Of a stretch of 64,000 bases of DNA, positions 9,401 through 19,965 are shown one piece after another. The notes below the pieces were generated by a model that was given only the letters and a program-made list of their open reading frames with translations, ran no database searches and was not told the origin of the DNA. The translations under genes were made by a program, and so were the position numbers. Source of the stretch: JAIOQJ01 sp963718635 (GTDB lineage: Bacteria > Planctomycetota > Planctomycetia > Gemmatales > Gemmataceae); NCBI GenBank assembly GCA_963718635.1, contig OY970367.1, positions 496,001 through 560,000 of the forward strand, written 5' to 3'. Each line of letters starts with the position of its first letter. Position 1 is the first letter of the stretch.

Positions 9401-12400
9401 ATGCGCTGCCTGCTCTCCATAGCCATTTGCACCTTTGTTCTTTGCCCGCTTTATGCTCAGAAGCAATTCGGCTTCGATAATCGCAAATCTTCCGGACAGC
9501 CTTATTTAAAGCCGGAAGAATCACTTGCCAAGATGAATGTCGCCGAGGGTTTCGAGGTAAAGCTGTTCGCGGCCGAGCCCGATGTCGTCAACCCCATCGC
9601 CATGACCGTCGATGAAAAAGGGCGCGTCTGGATCATCGAATGCTTCGAATATCCGAAGCGCACCGAGAAGGGGAAGATGCCGCGCGATCGGATCATCATC
9701 CTCGAAGACACCGATGGCGACGGCGTCTGCGATAAGCGAACGGTCTTTGCAGAAGGTAAAGATTTCCCGGTGCCGTTCGACATGGCCAGCGGACTCGAAG
9801 TTGGCAACGGCGGCGTTTACGTCGGCGCGCCGCCTTACTTGTTTTTCATCGAGAACAAGAACGACAAGCCCGGCAAATTTGAGATCTTGCTAAAAGGCTT
9901 CGGCAGCCAGGACACGCATGAAACGTTGAACACCTTCCAATGGGGCCCTGACGGTTGGCTTTACGGCCTGCACGGCATCTACACCCAGTCGGAAGTGCAG
10001 CCCTACGGCGCAAAAAGCGAAAGGCGAGCCGGAAGCGTCAGCGCCCGGAGTCAAACTCAACGGCGGCGTCTGGCGATTCCACCCCAAGACTAAGAAATTC
10101 GAGATCTTTGCCGAAGGCACCAGCAACCCTTGGGGCATGGATTGGCGCAACACCGATGGCCAATTCATTCTCGCATGCTGTGTGATTCCCCACCTGTTTC
10201 ACATCGTGCCCGGCGGCATCTACAAGCCGGCAAAGCGGGCAAGGCTACAATCCTTATGCGTATGGCGAAATCAAAGAAATCTGCGATCACACGTTCCACA
10301 AAGAAAGCGGCTGGGCGCATGCCGGGCTAATTTCGCTCGACACCCCGATCATGCCTGAGAAATATCGCAACAGCGTGATCTTCGGCAGCATCCACGGCAA
10401 CTCGCTGAAACAGAACATCCTGAAGCCCAACGGCTCAACGTACACCGCCTCGCGCGGCGACGACTTCCTCGTCTCCGGCGACAAAAACTTTCGCCCGATC
10501 AACCTAAGATGGGGTCCCAACGGCGAGATCTATTGCATTGATTGGCACGATCAGAATCCCTGTCATCAAGCAGCGCCGACACTTGGGACTATGAACGAGG
10601 ACGCGTATATCGCATTCAGCCGAAGGGATTGAAGACGAAGAAGGCGGAGGATTTGGGGGCGGCAGCACTCGCTGACGTTTTCAAGGCGATTCATGAGACT
10701 AACCCCTATCGTTGGCGAACTGCACTACGAATTCTTCGCGAAAGAAAGGACAATCCAAAGTTTATCAGCGATATCGGAGACGCCGCAATTCCGCTGTTAA
10801 AGTCCAAACCAGACACCAGCCATATCCCATATCACGGCGCGCTGTTCTTTGACATTGTCTACCCGATTGCAGAGAATTCGCCAAAACGAACCGAACCTCC
10901 GGAGGAGGAACTGAAACACCGCGATGAACGAGCAATTACATTTTTTTTGAGAGGATATCGAGATGCGACCGCACCGATCGAAGGGTTCCAAGAGACCCTG
11001 ATCGGGTACGCAAAAGTTTGTAATTCCGTGTCGGTTCGTCGAGAGATTGCTTCTCTTGCTATTACGATGCGCGATCGTCAGGCAAATGATACACTGCTGC
11101 ATGAAATGCTCAAACGGAAGGAAGACGCGACAGACCCAATCATTCCGACATTGCTTTGGATTGCATATGAAAAAAACACCGTCACTCATACCAGCGCGGA
11201 GTTAGATTGGATAATTGACAACTCACCAAGCAACCCTCTCATCACCGACTACATCATTCCCCGCGCCATGCGTCGCCTCATCGCCACCGGTAAGCCGGAA
11301 CACTTGGCGGCCTGCATAAAATTTGTCGGCGACTTGAAAGATCCAACCGCCAAACAACGCGCTCTAGAAGGCCTTGTGGTCGCATTGCAGAATCGCCAAG
11401 TGGACGCGCCTGCGGAATGGAAAACCGTGCGCATCGCACTGGCGAAGGAAAGCAGCAAAGAGATTAAGGCGCTGGCGAACAAGCTTGCCATCAACTTCCG
11501 CGATGTCGAAGCGATTCAGGCAGCGCTTGTTGTTGTAACCGATGACAAAGCGCCTGTGATGGATCGAGTTGGCGCCATTCGCGATCTGGCCAGCGCGAAG
11601 CCGTCAGCGGCCTTAGCGCCATTGCAAAAGCTGGCCGTCTCCGATGCCCCCATCGAACTGCGCATCGAAGCGATTCGGGCGCTGGCTTCGTTCAATGATC
11701 CAAGCGTGCCCAAGCAGTTGATCGCCCTTTGGGAGAAATACCCACTTGCGCTGAAAGGGGAAGTGATCAATGTCCTAGCCGGGCGCAAAGATTGGGCGAA
11801 GGAATTGCTCGATGCCGTCGCCACGAAGAAAGTCGCATCAACCGAATTGAATATCAATGCCATCGAACGGATCCAGGCGCTCAAAGACAAAGCCCTCAAT
11901 GCTCAGATCGATAAAGTCTGGGGCCGGCTGCGCACCACGCCTGCCGAGTTGACCGAGCTTATCAACAAGACACGTGCGCAACTGAATGCCACGCCCGCTT
12001 CCTTCGCCCGCGGCAAGATCGCTTTCGATAATCACTGCGCCAAGTGCCATAAGTTCGATGGACGCGGCTCAGAAGTGGGCCCGAGCATCGAAGGCGCTGC
12101 CCGCGATATTGAATACTTGCTGGTGAATGTGCTCGATCCCAATCGCGTCATCGGCGCGCCTTACTTCATCCGCACGGTCACCAAGCTCAATGGCCAGAAC
12201 GAGATCGGTATCCTCGCGGCCGAGGACGAGAATTCGATCACTCTTAAAACCGAAAATGCCGTACTGAAAACGATTCAAAAGAAGGATGTGGAAGAGATCC
12301 GCATCCAGGAAAAATCGCTCATGCCCGAAGGCTTCGGCAGCAACATCAAGATTGAGGAATTCCGCGACCTGATTCGCTATACGATGGCGAATCCATTTAT

Positions 12401-12790
12401 TACCGATGTAGCCGTTTTCGTCTGGCTGAACGAGAAAGAAGGGATCAAGAAGAGGCGCCGGCGGGCGTTACCGGGCACATCACCATTCCCATTCCGGGCG
12501 AAGCGGAATATGACGTCATTGTCAAAAGCATGCTCACATCGCCCGACGAGATGAAGACGAAGCTGCTCGTCGGTATTCGCAATGACTTCAAGGTAACCAT
12601 CAACGGAATTGCTTATTCAGGCAAAGGATCGGGCGTTGCCGCGCAGCCTGATCAAGTCAGTCTCGAAGTGGCTTTGGCAAAGGGCGAAAATAAGATCGAG
12701 ATTTCGTTTCAATCGAAGACCAAGGACGATGCCATTTACGCCCGGTTTCACGACCCGGAGCGAAAGCTGCGCTACCCGGAACCGAAGTGA
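9401..12790 (+). CDS. PVC-type haem-binding dehydrogenase/cytochrome c protein, heavily frameshifted
   Basis: About 1130 residues if reunited. A signal peptide (LLSIAICTFVLCPLYAQ) leads into the membrane-bound dehydrogenase-like beta-propeller (GFEVKLFAAEPDVVNPIAM, DTDGDGVCDKRTVFAEG, GSQDTHETLNTFQWGPDGW). A HEAT-repeat middle region (residues about 450-850) and a cytochrome c domain with CAKCH follow; the C-terminus (NDFKVTINGIAYSGKG) looks like a small beta domain. Frames break near 10010, 10235, 10575 and 12450. It is a periplasmic putative oxidoreductase of the class expanded in planctomycetes, with unknown substrate. A related but longer fusion lies at 42.5 kb. So many breaks in one gene could also mean real decay, so this is the weakest of the repaired calls. 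Confidence 0.8.
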
Positions 12791-12794
12791 GCCT

Positions 12795-12886
12795 GTTAGC
12801 CGCGAGCCCGTTAGCCGCGAGCCCGTTAGCCGCGAGCCTGTGGCGAGCGCGAGCGGCTTCGCGCTTGCCACAGGCTCGCGGCTAAC
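12795..12886. repeat. REP hairpin array on the 3' side of the transposase
   Basis: Three direct copies of GTTAGCCGCGAGCC start at 12795, 12810 and 12825 (15-base period). The third continues into a 62-base hairpin ending at 12886. The transposase stop codon (TAG, 12882-12884) is formed by the terminal bases of this hairpin. Confidence 0.9.
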
Positions 12887-13478
12887 CTGGAACATATCTC
12901 GTTACAAAATCCCACGTTTGCGCGGGGAGCCCTTCCTTCAGTGGGTTGTTTTCAACGTATTGGATCGTTGCCAGCATTTGCTCCAGTGTGTCGATATAGA
13001 CTTTCCATTCGCCGCGCACCCAGCAGTGCGGCACGCTCCCATCTTCTTCCATCTCGGCCAGGAACGGATGCACTTTGGCGGCCACCAATGCCTTCGTCGC
13101 TTCCGCTTTCATGAACCCCGCGAGTTTATCGCCACCTAGGCGATGCGGACCGAGAACGAAATGCACGTGATCGGGCATGATGGCACATGCAATAACCTTC
13201 ACATTGCCTTTATACGCCGACCGGCTGAAACCTTCGGCAACGATGGCGCGTTGCCCTTCATCGAACAGGACCGGCTCTCGCTTTAATACTTCTTTGGCTT
13301 CAATCCGAGCTTGTTGATTGTGTTTGTCGTACGCCAGTGAGCGATGCTCGTTGTTTTGGTGGCGCGACCGGCTTTGCGAAAGAGTCTCGTACGATCCCAC
13401 AAAATCCGACCATGATCCACGGGGGTCGTTGGGTAACCAGAACCCATAGGTTCCGAAAATGATATGTTGGCCGATCAT
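12882..13478 (-). CDS. REP-associated tyrosine transposase (RAYT, IS200-like HUH)
   Basis: 198 residues, Y1-transposase fold. The HUH motif appears as HVHF (ACAIMPDHVHFVLGP), preceded by a conserved start segment (GQHIIFGTYGFWLPND). The candidate catalytic Tyr lies in VENNP context (ATIQYVENNPLKEG). RAYTs are single-copy domesticated transposases that recognise REP palindromes; here both flanks are near-identical REP hairpins, so enzyme and substrate are together. The ATG at 13478 follows GGGAGA by 7 bases; the longer frame upstream is REP DNA. The stop codon lies inside the downstream REP. Confidence 0.9.
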   Translation of the reverse strand: MIGQHIIFGTYGFWLPNDPRGSWSDFVGSYETLSQSRSRHQNNEHRSLAYDKHNQQARIEAKEVLKREPVLFDEGQRAIVAEGFSRSAYKGNVKVIACAIMPDHVHFVLGPHRLGGDKLAGFMKAEATKALVAAKVHPFLAEMEEDGSVPHCWVRGEWKVYIDTLEQMLATIQYVENNPLKEGLPAQTWDFVTRYVPG

Positions 13479-13506
13479 GTGAATGTCTCCCGGGTGACCG
13501 CGAGCT

Positions 13507-13567
13507 GTTAGCCGCGAGCCTGTGGCGAGCGCGAGCGGCTTCGCGCTCGCCACAGGCTCGCGGCTAA
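13507..13567. repeat. REP hairpin on the 5' side of the transposase
   Basis: A 61-base hairpin beginning GTTAGCCGCGAGCC, nearly identical to that at 12825-12886 (one CGCTCGCC/CGCTTGCC difference) and preceded by a degenerate extra half-unit. It ends 6 bases before the stop codon of the DUF1080 gene. Confidence 0.9.
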
Positions 13568-13573
13568 AAAATC

Positions 13574-14167
13574 CTACTTCAACTCCTTGAACTTAATGTT
13601 TTTGAACGTCACTTCCATCATCGGGAAGCCGGCGTGGATTTGCAGGGCGATGACACCGTCGTCGGGCAGTTTCTCGAATTCCTGATCCACGGCGGCGACG
13701 CCATTGACCATGATCGTCACTTTCTTGCCGACGACCTTGATGGAGTAGTCGTTGAAGTCGTCGGGCTTCACGTTCAGCGATTTGAAGTCGGAGGCTTTCA
13801 TCATGCCGCCGAAGCGTTCGCCGTAAAGGCTGCCCCAATAGGCGGCGCCGACGTCGGCTTGGGGTCCGCCGACGATGAACTTCTTGTCGTCGATCACTTT
13901 GCTGCGGATCTGGACGCCACTGTTGCCTTTGCCGTCTTTCAGACGGACTTGGAACGACATTTCAAAGTCTTTGTACTTCTTCTTGCTGATGAGGAAATTG
14001 TTGTACTTCGGATCAGTCGTGGTCGTTCCCGTAATCGTGTCGCCCTCGATTTTCCAATACTCAGTCACGCCTTCCCAATTTTCGGGCTTGAGAAAGTCGT
14101 CGTCTGCACGAAGCGTTTGAACGCTGCAAAAAAGGCTGAGAATGGTGAGGATTCGGATGCTGCACAT
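13574..14167 (-). CDS. Secreted DUF1080 (3-keto-disaccharide hydrolase-like) protein
   Basis: 197 residues. A signal peptide (RILTILSLFCSVQTLRAD) is followed by one concanavalin-like DUF1080 domain with family stretches GVTEYWKIEGDTI, NFLISKKKYKDFEMSFQVR, GNSGVQIRSK and DGVIALQIHAGFPMMEVTFKNI. The family is greatly expanded in planctomycetes and is often annotated as a 3-keto-disaccharide hydrolase. Whether this copy is an enzyme or a binding module is not visible. The Met at 14167 was chosen because AAGGAA lies upstream and the signal peptide follows. Its stop abuts the REP hairpin beside the transposase. Confidence 0.85.
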   Translation of the reverse strand: MCSIRILTILSLFCSVQTLRADDDFLKPENWEGVTEYWKIEGDTITGTTTTDPKYNNFLISKKKYKDFEMSFQVRLKDGKGNSGVQIRSKVIDDKKFIVGGPQADVGAAYWGSLYGERFGGMMKASDFKSLNVKPDDFNDYSIKVVGKKVTIMVNGVAAVDQEFEKLPDDGVIALQIHAGFPMMEVTFKNIKFKELK

Positions 14168-14265
14168 GGTCGTTGTTTCCTTGACGGTGAAGGGAGTTGA
14201 GAGAGAAATCGCTAAAGAATGATGTTGCGAGAATTCGCGTTCAATTTCAATGGGATTCCGCCGCA

Positions 14266-15003
14266 TTACGCTTGTCGCTGTTCCTCGGCCTCATCGTCGC
14301 GCAACGTCAGCCAGATTGAGCCAAACGGCTCGGGTTGCTCCAGCCAGACGGAGCGCTCTTTGATCAATTCCAGAATGGCGAGAAAGATGCTGATGAGGCG
14401 ATCGCGATAGTAAGGTGGCAGCAAAAAGTTCGAGAAGATTAAGGCGGCCTTCTTCGCGCAGGCGCCTGCGGATCTGCACTGGTAGACGTGCATGGGCGTT
14501 TCGTCGGTGATGATCGATTTCGATTGCTGGGCTAGCGTTTCGCGCATCAGCCGGCCGAAGGCGCTGACGAGATCCCAGAGTTCGACACGGCGAATGGGCG
14601 TTGTGCCTTCCGTTCGGCGCGATCTCCTCCGGCGCTTCGCGCGACAGCCGTGTTTGTTGTTCCTCGGCACGGGTTTCCAGCGCCGACGCTGCATCCTTGA
14701 AACGGCGGTACTCCATCAACTGCTTGACGAGTTCACGGCAGGGTCGGGACCGTCGTCGGACTTTTCGCTTTCCTCGCTGGGCAGCAACATTCGGCTCTTG
14801 ATTTCCATCAAACTGGCGGCCATCACCAGAAAGTCGCCGGCCACTTCGACATCCAGCGTTTGCATCAGTCTTAGATAATCGAGGAATTGTTCCGCTATGG
14901 GTGCAATGGGGATGTCGAGGATCTCGACTTCATTGCGCTTCACGAGGTAGAGGAGCAAATCGAGCGGGCCATGAAAAGTGTCGAGAGCGACTTGGTAGGA
15001 CAT
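14266..15003 (-). CDS. scpA: Segregation and condensation protein A (kleisin), frameshifted
   Basis: About 245 residues. ScpA is the kleisin that bridges SMC heads and recruits ScpB in chromosome condensation. The N-terminal part is textbook: FHGPLDLLLYLVKRNEVEI, then AGDFLVMAASLMEIKSRMLL. After a frame slip near 14720 the middle reads LMEYRRFKDAASALETRAE. The C-terminal winged helix (ISIFLAILELIKERSV) is recovered after further slips between about 14640 and 14465. The ATG at 15003 lies 4 bases after the stop of the kinase-tubulin gene, so the two should be translated from one mRNA. No scpB or smc is nearby. Confidence 0.85.
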
Positions 15004-15007
15004 GAAC

Positions 15008-18000
15008 TCACTCGATATCAAACCATTGCCCCACGTCGGTGCGCATGTGGGGGTTGCCGTTGCCGCCCTGCCACAATTGATTGTACGCATCCTCCGCCGT
15101 TTGGCTTAGTTGGGGCAAGGCGACCAAGGGGAAACGCGACCATTCGCGATAAACCAAAATCTCCTCCGCGCTCGGCACAAAGTCAAGCGCTTTGCCAGGC
15201 AGGGCTTGTCGCGCGACTTGTTGAAACGAGATGCCCGCTGTTCCTTCCGGCAAAGCGAGAACGCAGACTTCTTGCATGATGGGCCGGCTAATTTTCAAAT
15301 TCGGCGCGGCTTGTTCGTGAATATTTTTGATCGCCTTGAGGACCGCATCGGTATTGCCGAAGCGGGAGAAGAACATCTCGCTCACATTGCATTCGCCGAG
15401 CCGGGCCGCCAGAAATGAGCGCGCTTGTTCTTCCACGATGCCATGCAGATTGCCAAGCATGTTGATCGAACTCATGCAAACGCTGAAGAGCGCCTGATAA
15501 GTATTCTCGATGTTCTTTTGCAGCGCCTTGTCCAAGGAGCGCAGTTCGTCGGGCCGTACGGATTCCCAGAGTGCTTTGACGGCCTGATCAATGGAAGCAC
15601 AGCCGGCAGGAAAAAGCGTTGATTCCGGCTTGGCCGAGTTCTCAACCGGGATCTGCCGAAAGCGCAACATCAAGTCGTCGAGGCGTTGACGGCAAAACTG
15701 AAACTCGCGGGCCAGGTCGGTCAGTTGGCCGCGCAACACCATATAGATCTTGCAGACCTGTCGGTGAAGTAAATTCTGATATCTCCATTTCGGGAAGTTG
15801 CAAAGAGCCTCCGAAATCTCGATTGGCGAAGGCTTGCGCCGACCCTTTTCGGCGTTCAAGAATGTTTGAATCACGTAATAGGCGTCGGTGGCCTTGGCCG
15901 ACATATCGGCCAGCAGGGGATCGTAGCGCTCGAGCATCTGCGAGACGACACTTTCCAACTGGGCAATGGCTTCCACGGCGCCCGGAAGGCGATAGTCGGA
16001 ATGCTCGAGAAGCGAACGCGGAAGGCGTGTAATCTTCGGAGCGAACTCGCGAACGATGTTGTCGGCCGCCTCGCTCAACGTCAGTTCCAGGGAACCCGCT
16101 TGCCGTTGCATGGCCCGCTCGTCCGGCATGCCGACTAGTTGCACCAGTTTCGTCAGGCTTTGCCAAAGTTTGGTTGCATCGGGGTCGCGTGCGAACCAGC
16201 CGCGCAGCGCAGAAAGCTTGGGCTTCCGCGGTGAAGAGACTGTCGAGGGGTTCCCCCGCCTTTTTCTCGGCAGCTTGTTGTAGCTTGGCGATTAACGGCT
16301 CCGGGCCGAGTTCCTCGGTATCCCAGCGTTCTTTGAGCCAGGCCCGCACTGGCTCGCGGATGACGTTCACGTCAGTCTTGATCCAGCGATTCACCAGCGC
16401 CTCGCCCAATAAACGCGAAGCCTGCGAAAGGATCTGCTGCTTCGGCCAGATGTAGGAGCCTTCGTTCATGGCGCATGCGGTGACTGGCCCGGCCGATTTG
16501 GAATCTTTGAATTCGGATCGGCTTTCGTCCACCATTCGACCGAGAAGGCTCAGAAGATCACGGCGGAGGAAGTCGGCCGCGCACTGCGGGCTTTGATCGG
16601 TGGGTGCAAGTCCATCTGCCGGCTTGGCCAGATTGTCTTGCGGCACGATGAAGAATCGGGTGAAGGGCGGGCTGGCGTCGCTTATCAAACAATCGCGATC
16701 GTCGTGCGTTGCGGTGAAGACCGTTTCCGGCAAGCTGTAATGATTCAATTCCTTCAAGGCAGCAAACGCATTGCCGACTACTTGCGCTTTGGTAGTGCGA
16801 TCTGAAGGAGGCAACAGCAAGATGCCAATCACTTCGGGATTCGTGTAGCCAAGTTGTTTTAGTCGGTAGCGAGCCGCGTAGGCAGCGTCCAGGAACATGC
16901 CGCCGCCGGTGCCACCACCTAGCCCGGCGACGATATAGACGCGCGGGCGATTCGTGCGAAGGCCCAAATGCGTAAGCTTTTCCGCCTGATTGATCGTCTC
17001 CGACGCCGTGCAGGCCTCGAGATCTTCGCGCAACTTGGCGTTGAAGGCACGGAAATGATCGCAGAAGGCAAGCCGGCCCAAACAGCGCATGCCGAGCGTC
17101 TGCGGATTTCGCGGTATCCGGTAAAGCACTTGCGGGTCGAACCAGCCTTCGATGATGCTGCGGCTGTTGCGCCGGGGCTTGAGATAATGGCTAGCCGCGA
17201 TTCAGGCGCATCGGCAACACTTCGTTGCCGGAGAGGGTTGCCGCATTCGACGAAGTAGCCGCCTGTAAAGCCTCGTTGTCGGTGTCAACGCAAAGGAGCC
17301 TCAAGTTCGCCAGTCGTTCGAAGGAGCCATAGCGATCAACGACTTGGCGTCGAAAACGCTTGACCACTTCAATCCCCGATTGCCCGATTCCTACGATGAC
17401 GGCCGGCAGCAGAGCGCCGTTGCCAAGCAGTTCCGGAGGCGCCTCGCGCGCTGGCGGGGCGCATCAACGGCGGGCATGGAGGCTGACGGATCGTTGCGGA
17501 GATTGCGCAGCTCGGTTCTTGGCGTTTCAGGCGGCGCCTCGGCCGAAGGAAAAGGCGCTGCGACCGAGCGATGATACGAGCCGACGGTCGATAAGATGCC
17601 GGCCGGTGTCTCCATCCGATTCGGCGTTGAGACCGCCGACTTGCCCGGGAAAGCCCCGCCGATCGCGTCGCCGCCCGCTTGATAAAGAGCCTTGATGAAC
17701 TGCGCGCACGTCGGGAAGCGATCGTCGGGCTTCTTCGACAGAGCTCGGCCGACGGCCGCCCGATCCGCAAGGGGCAACGGGGTGAGGTTCGGAATCCCTT
17801 GCAAGTGCTGCACTAGCAGCTGCTGGGCGTTGTTGCCGCTGATCGGCCGTACGCCGGTCAACAATTCCTGATAAACGATCGCCAAGCTGTATTGGTCGCA
17901 GAAGCGCGTGGCGACGCCGTCAAAAGTTTCCGGCGCGGCATAAACGGGTGTCACGCCCCCCGTGATCGCGGCACGAACGCCTTCCAAATCCTTCACCAAG

Positions 18001-18494
18001 CCGAAATCGGCTACTTTGACGTGATTATGCACCAGGAAAAGATTTTGCGGCTTCACGTCAAGATGCTGCAGCTGATAGCTGTTGTTCATCAAATCGAGAA
18101 CTTCAGCGGTCTCTTCCAAATATCCGAGAAGTTCGTCGCGCGGGATGCCCGGCAGACTTTGGCCACGACACTCGCGGAAGCGTTCCCAGAGGTTACGGTC
18201 GGCCAACTCCATAACGATCAAGAGCCGGCCTTCGACGACGTCGTAGCGTTCCAGCGATAACAAGAACGGGTGGCGGATTTGTTGAACCCGCTTCAACGCT
18301 TTTAATTCTTGCTCGGCATGGCGTGCGCCATCCGGGTCGACCGTGCGCAGGTCGCCGTGGATGATCTTGATCGCCTTCATCAGGCCGCCGGGCGCTTCGG
18401 CTTTCCAGACATCGCCGAAGCCGCCGCCGCCTATTCGCTCGATCAAGCGATAGCCGGGGATCGGCTCGGCATGGCTGGCTATTTGCAACGACAT
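15008..18494 (-). CDS. Ser/Thr protein kinase fused to bacterial tubulin-like (Tubulin_2) domain
   Basis: About 1162 residues after repair. Residues 15-280 form a Hanks-type kinase with all key residues: Gly-loop IGGGGFGDVW (21-30), Lys43 in AIK, HLDVKPQN (144-151, Asp146), DFG (163-165) and APE (187-189). A Pro-rich linker follows. One missing G near 17460 then hides a direct read-through (VDAAPPAREAPPELLGN) into VIVGIGQSGIEVVKRFRRQV. This is the nucleotide-binding start of a tubulin/FtsZ-like domain, whose signature GLGGGTGGG lies at about 16899-16925. Further slips occur near 17200 and 16200, and a long helical C-terminal region follows. No stop-start boundary separates the two domains once the frame is repaired. 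I expect a polymer-forming or GTP-binding protein under kinase control, but function and substrates are unknown. Two separate adjacent genes remain possible. scpA follows 4 bases downstream. Confidence 0.75.
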
Positions 18495-18732
18495 GAAGCG
18501 TCTTCCAGTACGCCCAACGGCGGCAAGGAATCTCTTTTTGTGGACCCGCGACAGAAGAGTTTAGCTTGCAAACTCAAAAGTCGCAAATGAACCGTAGATT
18601 GTTGAACCATTTGAACGGCAATCGATGGCTCGAAACCGGCTGAACATCTGCATTGGCTCGACATAAATACGCGAATTGCAAACTAGTGATCCAAGAACGT
18701 TCGTCTGACTGCACTGCGATTTGATCAGAGTG

Positions 18733-18802
18733 CATTCGTCAGAGCCGCGACCGTTAGGGAGCGATGGATCCCGCTCCCTAACGGTGGCGGCTCTGACGAA
18801 TG
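18733..18802. repeat. Hairpin with 31-bp stem, one mismatch
   Basis: The arm 18733-18763 pairs with 18772-18802 around an 8-base loop. The arm contains CAGAGCCGCGACCGTTAGGG. It directly precedes the minus-strand palindrome-tail element and shares its GTTAGGGAG core with the hairpin at 7345-7386. Confidence 0.8.
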
Positions 18803-18815
18803 TTTTCTTATCGTT

Positions 18816-18865
18816 CGTTTTCCCACGATTTTCTCGCAAAGTGCCTTCCGGAAATATTTCCGGAA
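18816..18865 (-). repeat. Palindrome-tail element, copy 4 (inverted)
   Basis: A perfect 20-base palindrome TTCCGGAAATATTTCCGGAA (18846-18865), so the variable pair is C-G. On the minus strand the tail TCGTGGGAAAACG begins at 18828, again 27.5 bp from the dyad centre. It is the only copy in this orientation. Confidence 0.9.
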
Positions 18866-19181
18866 TATTAACCCATAGCCTTTTTTCTCTTTCGTGGAGG
18901 CAGGCCTCCCGGTCTGCCTACTCAGCCCCGCCAAAAGCGCTCGGCCGCGCAGAGCCTCCGCGTCGCGGCTAACAGTCGCGCTTCTGAGAGCGCCGGCAGA
19001 GAACCACTTTAGAAGTCCCCATACCAGGTTAGGCGAGTCGTTTTTGGAAATCTTTTTTTGGAGTGCAACCCGACCGTTGCTTTGAATATGGTTTTAATCG
19101 TGGAAGTGCTTTGGCTAGTCGGAGCCGCGACCGTTAGTGAGTGGAGCGACATCGTCGTTGGGCGTCCGGCTTACGTGTGCT

Positions 19182-19960
19182 TCACGAGAACAGCTTGGCG
19201 AACCACGAGCGTGACGCCTGGGAAGGCGGCATGACGGCCGGCGCCCCACCGCGCAAGATAGCCAGAGCATGGCCGCCGCAGATTTGTTCCGCTTGATCGG
19301 GACCGACCCAGCGCCGAACTGTCTCGGCGGCGACGGCCATTTTTGGAGAACGACGTCGAGGCGAATGGCCATCCGTGCCGAGCATATGGACAATGCCCCG
19401 TTTGAACCAATCCTTCAGTGCCTTTTCTTCTCGCGCATCGCCCGGCGAGGTAATGCTGCTCGACGAGACTTGAACCAAGCAGCCGAGCTGGATCAATTCT
19501 TCCACGACGCCGGCCCGATGCAGCATCTCCGGAGTTCGCTCGGCATGCGCAAAATGACTCGAACACCGGAGGCACGAAGTTCTTTAACGATCGAACGCAA
19601 ATCGATGAACAAGTTATGCGGAAGTTCGAGAAGCATCCACTGGCCCCGATCCGCCACGCTCATCAACTTGCCAGCCTTCCAGTCGCTCACGACATCGGGG
19701 TGGGCCATCACTTCGGAAGTTGCGTAAGTGGTCAGTGGTATTGCCGCATTGCACAGCGCCTCGGCAAAGGCTGCCGCAGCAACGCGAATGCGTTCGGGTG
19801 TTATTTCGGGGTATTCTTCGTTTTGATGGGCGAGAGCAACGCTATGCTGCACGCCTTCGGAGACGAGCAGGCGCGCCATTTCCAAGGCATCGTCCATCGT
19901 TCGCGGGCCATCGTCGAGGCCCGCCAACAGATGGACATGCATATCGATCAGCAGAGACAA
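19182..19960 (-). CDS. CpsB/CapC-type PHP-fold tyrosine-protein phosphatase
   Basis: 259 residues once one G is restored near 19550 (VIL then AHAERTPEMLHRAG). The N-terminal metal-binding motif DMHVHLLAGLDDGP marks the PHP fold; AHAERTPE and MLGTDGHSP carry further metal ligands. Proteins of this family dephosphorylate the tyrosine tail of BY-kinases and so control chain length of exported polysaccharide. It begins 5 bases after the BY-kinase stop, the standard kinase-phosphatase pairing. The start at 19960 is chosen because it directly precedes the DMHVH motif. The true C-terminus is FAKLFS. Confidence 0.85.
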
Positions 19961-19965
19961 TCCGA

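Larger units (their letters stand above)
18495..19181. other. 690-base noncoding region with mixed repeats
   Basis: No credible gene. It holds the 31-bp hairpin at 18733-18802, a minus-strand palindrome-tail element (18816-18865), a REP half-copy (about 18938-18974, ending CGCGGCTAAC) and a stray half of the GTTAGGGAG hairpin near 19120-19145. Upstream signals for the kinase gene should lie at 18500-18700, but I see no clear -10/-35. Confidence 0.6.
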
